Shown here: piece after piece, positions 36,367 to 44,983 of the stretch | How the letters are laid out: every line of letters starts with the position of its first letter | Numbering within the stretch: the first letter of the stretch is position 1 | From: Rhizobium phaseoli | GTDB lineage: Bacteria > Pseudomonadota > Alphaproteobacteria > Rhizobiales > Rhizobiaceae | Length of the DNA stretch: 64,000 nucleotides | NCBI RefSeq assembly: GCF_010668805.1 | Contig: NZ_WUFT01000004.1 | Span: forward strand, 62,001 to 126,000 | Reading direction: 5' to 3' | The notes under the pieces: generated by a model | Database searches by the model: none | What the model saw: the letters and a program-made list of their open reading frames with translations, nothing else | What the model was told of the DNA's origin: nothing | Program-made: the position numbers and the translations under genes

Positions 36367-36538
36367 GCTTTATTTTTTCCATTTTTCGGAATGTCACAGG
36401 ACGGACATTTTTCCGCGCGAACACAGGATCTCCACACGCCGTAAAGACATTCCGGGGCACAATCAATCATCTTGAGGCTGGCTGACGCAGGTCCTGCCTT
36501 ATGTCTATTTCAAAATCACTGAGACCGAGTCTGGGGAA

Positions 36539-37837
36539 ATGAAGAGAAACCTTCTGTCCGTCGCCGCGCTGCTTTTTGGCACGCTCTTCCTTTTCATGGG
36601 CAACGGCCTGCAGGGCATCCTGCTTCCCGTGCGCGGCAATCTCGAAGGCTACGCCACCACGACACTTGGCCTGCTCGGCACCTCATGGGCCGGAGGCTTC
36701 GTTATCGGCTGCCTGGTGGCGCCGAAACTGGTGCGCCGCGTCGGCCATGTGCGCGCCTTCTCCGGCTTCATCTCGATCATCGCCATCATCGCCCTGGTCA
36801 GCGGCATCATCATCCATCCGGTCTGGTGGGTGGTCCTGCGCGCCGTTACCGGCTTCTCCACCGCCGGCACCTCGATGATCATCGAAAGCTGGCTGAACGA
36901 GCGTGCCAGCAATGAGAGCCGCGGCGCGATCTTCTCGCTCTATATCGGCATCACGCTGCTCGGCGTTGTCGGCGGCCAGATGATGATCCCGCTCGAGGAC
37001 GTGCGCACGCCGGTGCTGTTCATGATCTGCGGCATCTTCTATTGCATCGCCATGCTGCCGACGACGCTTTCGACCGCCGCTTCGCCGCAGCCGCTGAAGG
37101 CGGTGCGCCTCGACCTGCCGGCACTCTATCGCAATTCGCCGGTCTCCTGCCTCGGCATTCTGCTCGTCGGCATCGCCAACGGCGCCTACGGTACGCTCGG
37201 CGCCGTCTTCGGCGCAGGCGCCGGGCTCTCCGACACCAGCATCGCCATCATGATGAGCTCCACGATCTTCGCCGGCGCCGTGATGCAGCTACCGGCCGGC
37301 CGGCTCTCCGATCGCATCGACCGGCGCTATGTGCTCGCTGCCATGTCCGGGGTCGCCGCCCTCGCCGGCTTGCTGATCTTTTTGCTCCACCCAACGTCAC
37401 CCGCCTTGCTGATTGGGCTCGTGGTCCTCTACGGCGCGGTGGCCAATACGCTCTATCCGATCGCCGTCGCCCACGCGAACGACTTCGCGGCATCGGAGGA
37501 TTTCGTCAAGGTCTCCGGCGGCCTGTTGCTGCTCTACGGCATCGGCACGATGATCGGCCCGACGATCGGCGGTCCCGTCATGTCGGTGATCACGCCGCAT
37601 GCGCTTTTCCTCGTCACCGCCATCGCCCACGTGCTGATCACCGTTTACGCGATCATCAGGAGCCGCATCCGCGCCGCCGTCCCGGCCAGCGATCGTGACG
37701 CCTATACGACGATCCCGACCGGCACCTCGCCGATGCTGACGCCGCAAAGCATGTCGCTGGCCGATCGCGGCACTGGCAAACCGCCTGAAACCGGGAAGTC
37801 TCCAGAAAGCGGTGATCCCGCTGTAAAGTTCGGCTAA
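36539..37837 (+). CDS. MFS permease (YcaD-like)
   Basis: A 432-residue major facilitator with 12 hydrophobic helices. It begins MKRNLLSVAALLFGTLFLFMGNGLQGILLPVR and has the signature GTSWAGGFVIGCLVAPKLVRRVGHVR between helices 2 and 3. The middle and late helices (GRLSDRIDRRYVLAAMSG) repeat the MFS motif. The C-terminal 50 residues are a hydrophilic tail. The substrate is unknown; YcaD-like members have been proposed as sugar or drug exporters. Confidence 0.85.
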   Translation: MKRNLLSVAALLFGTLFLFMGNGLQGILLPVRGNLEGYATTTLGLLGTSWAGGFVIGCLVAPKLVRRVGHVRAFSGFISIIAIIALVSGIIIHPVWWVVLRAVTGFSTAGTSMIIESWLNERASNESRGAIFSLYIGITLLGVVGGQMMIPLEDVRTPVLFMICGIFYCIAMLPTTLSTAASPQPLKAVRLDLPALYRNSPVSCLGILLVGIANGAYGTLGAVFGAGAGLSDTSIAIMMSSTIFAGAVMQLPAGRLSDRIDRRYVLAAMSGVAALAGLLIFLLHPTSPALLIGLVVLYGAVANTLYPIAVAHANDFAASEDFVKVSGGLLLLYGIGTMIGPTIGGPVMSVITPHALFLVTAIAHVLITVYAIIRSRIRAAVPASDRDAYTTIPTGTSPMLTPQSMSLADRGTGKPPETGKSPESGDPAVKFG

Positions 37838-37904
37838 TGCAGGTCGTTCGGAAGGGTGCTGCGGTTCCGGCATGGCGACATGCATAAAAACAAAGTTGAG
37901 GATG

Positions 37905-37929
37905 AATTCAGGCCGGATCGGCCTAAATT
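37905..37929. repeat. Family A relic hairpin
   Basis: AATTCAGGCCG - GAT - CGGCCTAAATT, pairing in 10 of 11 positions, with the GGCCTAAA core seen in the complete copies. The outer stems have decayed. It lies in the gap before the DUF1192 gene. Confidence 0.4.
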
Positions 37930-37981
37930 CCGATTCCGTAACTTTCGGTAGGATGCTCCAGGCAGCAACGGAGGAGAACCC

Positions 37982-38173
37982 ATGAGCTTCATCGATGACG
38001 ACCGGCCGCAGAAGAAGACCGCCCACGAGATCGGCGCCGATCTTTCTATGCTTTCGGTGGACGAACTGAACGCGCGAGTGGATTTGCTGAAGGCGGAGAT
38101 CGCCCGTCTCGAGGCCGAAGCGGCCCGCAAGGCTTCCGGGCGGCAGGCAGCGGAAAACTTCTTCCGCTCATAG
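37982..38173 (+). CDS. DUF1192-family small protein
   Basis: A 63-residue protein, MSFIDDDRPQKKTAHEIGADL then a coiled coil ELNARVDLLKAEIARLEAEAARK. DUF1192 proteins are small, helical and alphaproteobacteria-specific, and occur next to rcdA-type genes as here. The function is unknown. A GGAGAACCC site precedes the ATG. The transcript probably ends at the hairpin at 38361. Confidence 0.85.
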   Translation: MSFIDDDRPQKKTAHEIGADLSMLSVDELNARVDLLKAEIARLEAEAARKASGRQAAENFFRS

Positions 38174-38246
38174 TCCGATAAAAACCCTAAAATCAAGGCT
38201 GTAGGCGGATAAACCAGTTCGCCTCAAGTCTTACTTCGGCACAATG

Positions 38247-38261
38247 TTAATAAATTATTAA
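38247..38261. promoter_or_regulatory. CtrA-box match 1 (TTAA-N7-TTAA)
   Basis: TTAA at 38247-38250, seven bases, TTAA at 38258-38261. The spacing fits the alphaproteobacterial CtrA consensus exactly. The surroundings are AT-rich, so a chance match is possible. It is about 300 bases upstream of rcdA. Confidence 0.45.
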
Positions 38262-38360
38262 GCTTTATAAGGTATTACTGTACTCATCCGGATTTTTTCT
38301 GGATCTCAGACAGTTTTCCAAGCGGTGAATTGGTCTGATTTTTCTCCCTGTTTTACCTTG

Positions 38361-38388
38361 AGAGCCGCTTTTGCGGCTCTTCTTTTTC
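38361..38388 (+). terminator. Rho-independent terminator upstream of rcdA
   Basis: Eight-base perfect stem AGAGCCGC/GCGGCTCT with a TTTT loop, followed by TCTTTTTCC. It separates DUF1192 transcription from rcdA. Confidence 0.8.
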
Positions 38389-38422
38389 CTCTGGCCAGCG
38401 CTTCTCCACGAAACTGTGGAGA

Positions 38423-38437
38423 TTAACCCTTTCTTAA
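38423..38437. promoter_or_regulatory. CtrA-box match 2 (TTAA-N7-TTAA)
   Basis: TTAA at 38423-38426, CCCTTTC, TTAA at 38434-38437, in a less AT-rich context and about 125 bases before the rcdA ATG. This is the better of the two candidates for CtrA control of rcdA. Confidence 0.6.
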
Positions 38438-38562
38438 GAAACGGCTTGCGCATTTGGGCTAATGATACCATCTTAAAGTCATAAAGACCGGGCTCGGAAA
38501 CTTTTCCGTCGGTGCCCGCGTTACCTGAATATATGTAGCTGCGTGCAACAGGGACTATTGCG

Positions 38563-39078
38563 ATGTCGGAAGTTGGATTGAACACGATCAGTTTTGCAGG
38601 TCGCGCCGCTGCATCCTCGCAGTTCAAGGCACTTTATGCGGAAGGCATGTCGCTGGTCGAAGAGACTGCCGCCTATCTGGATGGCCAGGGCCGCGCCGCT
38701 TCCAAGGTTCTGCCGCGGATGGCTTCGGTCCTCTACGCCGCAGAATCGATGCGTCTCACCACCCGCCTCATGCAGATGGCCTCATGGCTGCTGTTGCAGC
38801 GCGCCGTCAACAATGGCGAAATGTCTCGCGACCAGGTGCTGGCCGAGAAGAACAAGGTTCGTCTCGACGGCTTCAACGTCGACCGCGCCGCGCCGGGCTG
38901 GGGCGACCTGCCGGAATCCTTCCGCGACCTCGTCGAGCGCTCGCTGCGTCTGCAGAACCGCATCGCTTTGCTCGACCGCGAGATCTATCGCCCGTCCGAA
39001 GCTGTGATCGTTCACGACAATCAGAACAGCGTCCAGGCCCAGCTTTCCCTGCTGCAGACCGCCTTCGGCAACAACTGA
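38563..39078 (+). CDS. rcdA: RcdA (regulator of CtrA degradation; DUF1465)
   Basis: A 171-residue helical protein of the DUF1465 family. EGMSLVEETAAYLDGQGRAASKVLPRM and ESMRLTTRLMQMASWLLLQRAV are the conserved helices that form the RcdA fold. In Caulobacter RcdA is an adaptor that helps ClpXP degrade the cell-cycle master regulator CtrA; in rhizobia the same role is inferred. Two CtrA-box sequences and a terminator precede it, so CtrA may control its own degradation adaptor. Confidence 0.85.
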   Translation: MSEVGLNTISFAGRAAASSQFKALYAEGMSLVEETAAYLDGQGRAASKVLPRMASVLYAAESMRLTTRLMQMASWLLLQRAVNNGEMSRDQVLAEKNKVRLDGFNVDRAAPGWGDLPESFRDLVERSLRLQNRIALLDREIYRPSEAVIVHDNQNSVQAQLSLLQTAFGNN

Positions 39079-39102
39079 CCGTATCTGAGAGAATCCGATT
39101 TG

Positions 39103-39136
39103 AAACCGGCCGCGTCTGACGCGGCCGGTTTTTATT
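39103..39136 (+). terminator. Rho-independent terminator after rcdA
   Basis: Twelve-base perfect stem (39103-39114 with 39120-39131) with a TCTGA loop and a TTTATTTG tail. Confidence 0.9.
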
Positions 39137-39172
39137 TGTTTGCTAACTCACGTATCTCCGAACATCGAGAAC

Positions 39173-39198
39173 GCAAAAAAGCCCGGCAAAACCGGGCT
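39173..39198 (-). terminator. Rho-independent terminator downstream of rpmE
   Basis: On the minus strand, a seven-base stem AGCCCGG/CCGGGCT is followed by six T residues. It lies about 110 bases past the rpmE stop, beyond a family B repeat. Confidence 0.8.
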
Positions 39199-39225
39199 CT
39201 CTTCAATTCCGTCGAGCAGAAGCGA

Positions 39226-39313
39226 CTAAAGCATGTCGCACAAAAATGTGCAGCGGTTTTGCGGCAACGACATGCGCAAAAACAAGAGCTAAAGCGCGAG
39301 AAGCGCGCTTTAG
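39226..39313. repeat. Intergenic repeat, family B, copy 1
   Basis: CTAAAGCATGTCG at one end and GCGCGCTTTAG at the other, with an inner GAGCTAAAGCGCGA. A second copy with the same AACGACAT - AAAACAA - AGCTAAAGCGCGA order is at 63386-63490. Its outer TTTAG overlaps the rpmE stop codon. Confidence 0.7.
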
Positions 39314-39531
39314 AGGCCGAGGCCGCCGAAACGCTTGTTGAACTTGGAGACGCGGCCACCGCGGTCCATGAGCTGCTGGTTGCCGCCGGTCCAGGCCGGA
39401 TGCGACTTGGAATCGATTTCGAGGTTCATGACAGCACCCTCCGAACCCCAGGTCGAGCGGGTTTCGTATTCGGTGCCATCGGTCATGACCACCTTGATCA
39501 TGTGATATTCGGGATGGATGCCTGCCTTCAT
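39310..39531 (-). CDS. rpmE: 50S ribosomal protein L31
   Basis: A 73-residue L31: [60 protein letters not shown]. It lacks the CxxC zinc residues, the alphaproteobacterial form. It is divergent from the ABC exporter gene. Its stop codon lies in the edge of a family B repeat, so the transcript continues through the repeat to the terminator at 39198. Confidence 0.95.
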   Translation of the reverse strand: MKAGIHPEYHMIKVVMTDGTEYETRSTWGSEGAVMNLEIDSKSHPAWTGGNQQLMDRGGRVSKFNKRFGGLGL

Positions 39532-39724
39532 AACAATCTTCCTGCGCTACCGGAGTTCAATTTGCCGCATGCAGTTGCGGCCAACGAACCGATTGAATAA
39601 ATGAAGCCGCAGTCATGATGGCTACGGCTTCCCATTAGGATGCGGTGCCTATACATGAAGGACGTCTAGATAACAAGAGCCAACAGGCCGCATTGAGCGG
39701 GTCCTGCGGGCGATCGGAGACGAG

Positions 39725-41527
39725 TTGGCAGAGCAGGCACGGGCTGAGGAAAACAAGAGGCGGTCGCTACGGCCGCTCGGCAGGCTGACGCCCTACGTCA
39801 TGCGCTATCGCGGCCTAGTGGCGGGCGCATTGATGTCCTTGGCGCTTGCCGCCATCACCTCGCTGGCGCTGCCCCTCGCCGTGCGTCGCATGATCGACCA
39901 CGGCTTCACCCAGTCCGACGGCCGCTTCATCAACAGCTACTTCGCCATGCTGATGATCATGGCTGTCGTGCTCGCGGTCGCAAGCGCGTTGCGCTATTAT
40001 TTCGTCATCACCATCGGTGAGCGCATTGTCGCCGATCTTCGCCGCGATGTCTTTTCCCATGTGACGAGGCTGTCGCCCTCCTTCTTCGACGTCAACCAAT
40101 CCGGCGAGATCGTTTCGCGCCTGACCGCCGATACGACGCAGATCAAATCCGCCGTCGGCGCCACAGCCTCGGTGGCGCTCAGAAACCTTATCCTCTGTCT
40201 CGGCGCGATGGGCATGATGATCGTCACCTCGCCGAAACTTTCCAGCCTTGTCATCGGGGCGATCCCGCTGATCGTCTTCCCGCTCGTCGCCTTCGGCCGC
40301 TCGGTGCGCAAGCGCTCACGCGCCGCCCAGGATACGCTCGCCGGCGCCTCCGCCTTCGCCAACGAGACGATCGCCGCGACCCGCACTGTCCAGGCCTTCA
40401 ACGGCGAGGATGCCGCAGCGACGCGCTACGGCACCGCCGTCGAATCCGCCTATGAAGCGGCCCGCGCCGCCATCCGCTCGCGCGCCCTGCTGACCGGGAT
40501 CGCCATCACGCTGATCTTCGGCAGCGTCGTCGCCGTGCTCTGGGTCGGCGCCCACAGCGTACTCGCCGGCACGCTTTCGGCCGGCACGCTCGGCCAGTTC
40601 CTGCTCTATGCCGTCATCTCCGCCGGCTCGCTCGGTGCGCTGTCGGAGGTTTGGGGCGAACTTTCGCAGGCAGCCGGTGCTGCCGACCGGCTGACCGAGC
40701 TTCTCGACGAAGTCTCGCCGATCGCCGCCCCCGCCAGCCCGCAGGCTCTTCCTTCGCCCGGCCGTGGCCGCGTCGAATTTGCCGATGTACACTTTGCCTA
40801 TCCCTCGCGCCCCGGAAAATCGGCGCTGCATGGGTTGAGCTTCGCTATTGCGCCGGGCGAGACGGTCGCCATCGTCGGCCCTTCCGGTGCCGGCAAGAGC
40901 ACCGTCTTCTCGCTGCTGCTTCGCTTCTACGACCCGCAGCGGGGCAGCGTGAAAATCGATGGTGTCGACGCTCAGCTGACAACGCCGGACGAGCTGCGCC
41001 AGCGCCTTGCCATCGTGCCGCAGGATGTCACCATCTTTGCCGCCTCGATCCAGGACAACATCGCCTTCGGCCGTCCCGGAGCCTCGCCTGACGAGATCCG
41101 CGCCGCAGCCCTTGCGGCCCAGGCCGATGAATTCATCGCGCGGCTGGATCAGGGTTACCAGACCGAAGTCGGTGAACGTGGCATTACGCTCTCCGGCGGC
41201 CAACGCCAGCGCATCGCCATCGCTCGCGCCATCCTGAAGAACGCGCCGGTGCTGCTGCTCGACGAGGCGACCTCAGCACTTGACGCCGAAAGCGAGACGC
41301 TGGTGCAAAAGGCGCTCGATGGCCTGGTGGACGGCCGCACGACGCTCGTCATCGCCCATCGCCTGGCAACCGTGTTGAAGGCCGACCGCATCCTCGTCAT
41401 GGATCAGGGCCGCATCGTCGAGGAGGGCACCCACCAGAGCCTGATCCGCCAAGGCGGCATCTATGCGCGGCTGGCGCGGCTGCAATTCGACGCCGCCAAC
41501 GAGGATGTGCTCGCTGCCACGAAATAG
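39725..41527 (+). CDS. ABC exporter, fused permease and ATPase (MsbA-like half transporter)
   Basis: A 600-residue half-exporter. Six hydrophobic helices occupy residues 30-300, and the nucleotide-binding domain has Walker A GPSGAGKST, signature LSGGQRQRIAIARA and Walker B VLLLDEATSALD. Start is a TTG at 39725 with a GGAGACG site before it; homology begins near MRYRGLV, so a later start is possible. It probably exports a lipid or drug as a homodimer. The substrate is unknown. Confidence 0.88.
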   Translation: MAEQARAEENKRRSLRPLGRLTPYVMRYRGLVAGALMSLALAAITSLALPLAVRRMIDHGFTQSDGRFINSYFAMLMIMAVVLAVASALRYYFVITIGERIVADLRRDVFSHVTRLSPSFFDVNQSGEIVSRLTADTTQIKSAVGATASVALRNLILCLGAMGMMIVTSPKLSSLVIGAIPLIVFPLVAFGRSVRKRSRAAQDTLAGASAFANETIAATRTVQAFNGEDAAATRYGTAVESAYEAARAAIRSRALLTGIAITLIFGSVVAVLWVGAHSVLAGTLSAGTLGQFLLYAVISAGSLGALSEVWGELSQAAGAADRLTELLDEVSPIAAPASPQALPSPGRGRVEFADVHFAYPSRPGKSALHGLSFAIAPGETVAIVGPSGAGKSTVFSLLLRFYDPQRGSVKIDGVDAQLTTPDELRQRLAIVPQDVTIFAASIQDNIAFGRPGASPDEIRAAALAAQADEFIARLDQGYQTEVGERGITLSGGQRQRIAIARAILKNAPVLLLDEATSALDAESETLVQKALDGLVDGRTTLVIAHRLATVLKADRILVMDQGRIVEEGTHQSLIRQGGIYARLARLQFDAANEDVLAATK

Positions 41528-41672
41528 GCCGTCATCCCCTATCTCCGCCGACAGCGACTAAAGTCTGACTTCCTCCGCACCTTCCTGCGGTTGTCATTCG
41601 AGTCTCCTGCCCTACCCTCTCCATGCCCCGGGTTGGGGAATATCGCTATCGAAATTTGGGGAGGAGATAGGA

Positions 41673-42665
41673 ATGGCGCCTTTCGATATGACGCGACGTG
41701 CGGGCCTTGCGCTCGGTTTCGGCGTGCTTGCGGCCTGTGTCTTCGGCGCGCCTGCCATTGCTGCCGATTTTCCCGATCGCGCGATCACCATGGTCGTGCC
41801 CTTCGCGGCCGGCGGCTCGACCGATGTCGTTGCCCGCATCGTCGCGCAGAAGATGTCGGAGGATCTCGGCCAGCAGGTGATCGTCCAAAACGTCGCCGGC
41901 GCAGGCGGCAATCTCGGCGCCGATAACGTCGCCCGCGCCGAACCTGACGGCTATACCATTCTGATGGGCACTGTCGCGACCCACGCGCTCAATCCGCTGA
42001 TCCTCAAGTCGACCCCCTATGATCCCGAGAAGGACTTCGCGCCGGTCTCACTGCTTGTCGTCGTGCCGAACGTGCTGGTCGTCAATCCGGAATTGCCGGC
42101 CAAGACCGTGCCGGAGCTGATCGCGTTGCTGAAGGCCGAGCCCGACAAATACAGCTATGCTTCGTCGGGCAACGGCACGCCGCTGCATCTTTCCGGCGAA
42201 CTCTTCAAAGCCATGGCTGGCGTCAGCATGCAGCACATTCCCTATAAGGGCGCCGGCCCGGCATTGAACGACGTCATCGGCAATCAGGTGCCGATCATGT
42301 TCGACAACCTGCCCTCTTCGTCGAGCCACATCAAGGCCGGCACTTTGCGGGCGCTGGCAGTGACCACGGCCGAGCGCGCGCCCTCCTTCCCCGATGTGCC
42401 GACGATCGCCGAGTCAGGCATAGCAGGTTACGAGACCTATACCTGGAATGCGCTTTTCGCCCCAGCCATGACGCCGAACGAGGTCGTGATGCGCCTCAAT
42501 GCCTCGGCCAACAAGGCGCTGAAAGACCCCGCCGTTGCCGAACGGATGAAGGAATTCAGCGCCACCATCGTCGGCTCGACGCCGGAGGAACTCGCCGCCC
42601 ATGTGAAGGCCGAGCTTGCCAAATGGGGACCGGTAGTCAAGGGCGCGAACATCCAGATGGAGTGA
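41673..42665 (+). CDS. Orphan TctC/Bug-family solute-binding protein
   Basis: A 330-residue periplasmic binding protein of the tripartite tricarboxylate transporter family. A signal peptide ends near residue 30 (CVFGAPAIAADFPDR). The Bug signatures ITMVVPFAAGGSTDVVAR and YSYASSGNGTPLHLSGELF are present. No TctA or TctB permease gene is adjacent, so it is an orphan that could serve a distant permease or act as a sensor. Its ribosome site is GAGGAGATAGGA. A family A repeat follows 55 bases downstream. Confidence 0.88.
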   Translation: MAPFDMTRRAGLALGFGVLAACVFGAPAIAADFPDRAITMVVPFAAGGSTDVVARIVAQKMSEDLGQQVIVQNVAGAGGNLGADNVARAEPDGYTILMGTVATHALNPLILKSTPYDPEKDFAPVSLLVVVPNVLVVNPELPAKTVPELIALLKAEPDKYSYASSGNGTPLHLSGELFKAMAGVSMQHIPYKGAGPALNDVIGNQVPIMFDNLPSSSSHIKAGTLRALAVTTAERAPSFPDVPTIAESGIAGYETYTWNALFAPAMTPNEVVMRLNASANKALKDPAVAERMKEFSATIVGSTPEELAAHVKAELAKWGPVVKGANIQME

Positions 42666-42720
42666 CGGCGGCGCAGACGCTTTCGCTTGCGTCCGATGGA
42701 AATCGTGGCAATTGGACGCT

Positions 42721-42832
42721 AGAACAGGATGATTTTAGGCCCGTTGGCCTAAAATCTGAATCCTGTTCTACAGCAAAGATTAGAGCATGATGTCGTCCGA
42801 AAACCGCGCACACTTTTCGGCATCATGCTCTA
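42721..42832. repeat. Complete intergenic palindrome, family A, copy 2
   Basis: The same two hairpins as copy 1 in the opposite orientation. AGAACAGGAT pairs with ATCCTGTTCT (42721-42769), and AGCATGATG pairs with CATCATGCT (from 42784 to about 42829). The remaining 42833-42928 holds no gene. Confidence 0.85.
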
Positions 42833-42928
42833 AGCAGCCAATTCTAATTAAGGTAGTGGAAAAGCTCGCCATTTTGATCTAGCCTCATTGACGCTGATGG
42901 TTGCAATTCAGCGTTTCGGGAGACATCC

Positions 42929-43117
42929 ATGTATAAATTCGAAGTTTATAAGGATAAATCAGGCGAGTTCCGCTTCCGCTTCAAGGCATCGAACGGGGAA
43001 GCCATGTTCTCGTCCGAGGGCTACAAGGCGAAGGCGTCCGCCATGAGTGCCATCGAATCCATCAAGAAGAACACGCCTACTGCCGACGTCGTCGATCAGA
43101 CGAAGGCTGAATCCTGA
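42929..43117 (+). CDS. YegP-family (DUF1508) small protein
   Basis: A 62-residue protein with the DUF1508 pattern: KFEVYKDKSGEFRFRFKASNGEAMFSSEGYKAKASAMSAIESIKKN. Members are small soluble beta-alpha proteins of unknown function, sometimes stress-linked. A GGGAG site precedes the ATG. The 268 bases after it hold no gene I can support. Confidence 0.87.
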   Translation: MYKFEVYKDKSGEFRFRFKASNGEAMFSSEGYKAKASAMSAIESIKKNTPTADVVDQTKAES

Positions 43118-43386
43118 TCAGATCGGCAGCGGCGGCTTAAATGCCGTCCCTGCCCTTCCGCGCGCCCTGAGCAGCGCCGGTACCCTTGAGCCCGCCCGGC
43201 CTGGTTGCTTGTCATTTTCGGCGACATTTATTTTTCGCATATTTTTTGAAAGCCATGTCGAAATGGCCGGCGGCCGCGCCTCATTGTCTCGGAACGGCTG
43301 AACCGCTCCGCCGGGAGTCACGGCTGTCGGGATATTCCCGATATCGGATGTCCGGATCAACGCCACAACAAGATCAGGAGTTTTCC

Positions 43387-43725
43387 ATGCAATATGCTCT
43401 TATCATTCGCGAAGCCGCCGAGGATTTCGCCAACCGCAGCGATCCCGCCTATCGCGACGGCTGGGTCGCCTACAGCAAGGCGCTCGCCCAGGCGGGGATC
43501 ATGACCGGTGGCGCCGGGCTGACGGCCCCGGAGACCGGCACGGTCGTGCGGCGCAAAGGCGATGAGCACGACGTTCAGGACGGCCCCTATCCAGAAGGCA
43601 AGGAACAACTTGGCGGCTTTTATCTGATCGATGTTCCCGACATCGACACCGCACTCGAATGGGCGACCCGCGTGCCTATCTCCGACAAGGGGTCGGTCGA
43701 GGTGCGCCCGCGCCTGCAGATGTGA
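43387..43725 (+). CDS. YCII/DGPF-domain protein partnered to an ECF sigma factor
   Basis: A 112-residue YCII-like ferredoxin-fold protein, MQYALIIREAAEDFANRSD with VQDGPYPEGKEQLGGFYLI, the DGPF motif in the form DGPY. Such genes immediately precede ECF sigma factors of the ECF42 type, as here with a 7-base gap. A modulating or metabolic role is possible but unproven. Start at 43387 has a CAGGAG site; the open frame to 43186 is unrelated in sequence. Confidence 0.86.
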   Translation: MQYALIIREAAEDFANRSDPAYRDGWVAYSKALAQAGIMTGGAGLTAPETGTVVRRKGDEHDVQDGPYPEGKEQLGGFYLIDVPDIDTALEWATRVPISDKGSVEVRPRLQM

Positions 43726-43732
43726 GGCGGCA

Positions 43733-44983
43733 ATGCCGCCCGATGCCGCCCGCGCTGCCGAAAAGGTAGCGCGACAGTCCTACGGCAAGCTCATCGCCTT
43801 CCTTGCCGCCCGCTCGCGCGACGTGCCGGCGGCGGAAGACGCACTGTCGGAAGCGCTGGCTTCGGCCCTTCGTGTCTGGCCGGAGCGCGGCGTGCCCGGC
43901 AACCCGGAAGCCTGGCTGCTGGTGGCTGCACGCCGCAACCTCATGCAGGCCGCCCGCCATCGCATCGTCGAGACCAATGCGCAAACGACGATATCGGTCG
44001 CCTTCGAGGAGGCGGAGGAACGCATGAACGAAGCCGGCCACGCCGTCTTCCCCGATGAGCGACTGAAGCTGCTGTTTGCCTGCACCCATCCCGCCATCGA
44101 CAGTTCCGTGCATACGGCGCTGATGCTGCAGACCGTTCTCGGCATCGAGGCGAGAACCATTGCACGGGCCTTCGTCGTTTCGCCGGAGGCGATGAGCCAG
44201 CGGCTGGTGCGGGCCAAGGTGAAGATCCGCGATGCCGGCATTCCCTTCGCCATCCCGCCCCGCCCGGCCCTGGCAGGGCGGCTCGCCACCGTGCTGTCGG
44301 CAATCTACGCCGCCTACGGTCTCGGATGGGACGGTCTCGACGGCATAGAAGGACACCATTCGCTTGCCGGTGAAGCGATCTCGCTCGGCCGCGCACTTCT
44401 GGCGATGCTGCCGGACGAACCGGAGGCGATCGGCCTTCTGTCGCTGATGCTTCACTGCGAGGCCCGCCACAACGCCCGGCGCGACAGCAATGGCCGATAT
44501 GTGCCGCTCGACGAGCAGGATACCGTTGCGTGGAACGCGATCATGATAGCCGAGGCGGATACCCTGCTGCGCAAGGCCGGAGGTTTCGACCGGTTCGGCC
44601 CCTTTCAGTGCCAGGCGGCGATCCAGTCCGCACATGCGGCGCGCCGGCTTTCGGGGACGACCGACTGGCAGGCGCTGACGACACTCTACGCGGCGCTGGT
44701 GATGATGAAACCGACGCTCGGCGCACGCGTCAGCCAGGCTGCGGTGATCGGCAGGGCCTCGAACGCCGCCGCCGGCCTGGAACAGCTCGACAAGTTCGAC
44801 CCGCGCGACGTTGCGGCATACCAGCCCTATTGGGCCGTGCGGGCCTTTCTTCTGGCACAGACCGGCGACAATGCCGCCGCAGCGGACGCCTATATGGCGG
44901 CGATCGGCCTCAGCGACAGCCCCGCAGTGCGCGATTTTCTCGCCGACCGGCTGAAGGAGGCGCGGCAATCAATCTCAGGCTGA
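43733..44983 (+). CDS. ECF42-type RNA polymerase sigma factor with C-terminal TPR extension
   Basis: A 416-residue sigma factor. Regions 2 and 4 of sigma-70 ECF proteins are recognisable: DVPAAEDALSEALASALRVWP with AWLLVAARRNLMQAAR, then LGIEARTIARAFVVSPEAMSQRLVRAK. A 220-residue helical TPR-like extension (ALLAMLPDEPEAIGLLSLML and later FLLAQTGDNAAAADAYMA) replaces a classical anti-sigma factor. This architecture matches ECF42. The stop abuts the stop of the convergent OmpA-domain gene with no gap. Target promoters are unknown. Confidence 0.88.
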   Translation: MPPDAARAAEKVARQSYGKLIAFLAARSRDVPAAEDALSEALASALRVWPERGVPGNPEAWLLVAARRNLMQAARHRIVETNAQTTISVAFEEAEERMNEAGHAVFPDERLKLLFACTHPAIDSSVHTALMLQTVLGIEARTIARAFVVSPEAMSQRLVRAKVKIRDAGIPFAIPPRPALAGRLATVLSAIYAAYGLGWDGLDGIEGHHSLAGEAISLGRALLAMLPDEPEAIGLLSLMLHCEARHNARRDSNGRYVPLDEQDTVAWNAIMIAEADTLLRKAGGFDRFGPFQCQAAIQSAHAARRLSGTTDWQALTTLYAALVMMKPTLGARVSQAAVIGRASNAAAGLEQLDKFDPRDVAAYQPYWAVRAFLLAQTGDNAAAADAYMAAIGLSDSPAVRDFLADRLKEARQSISG

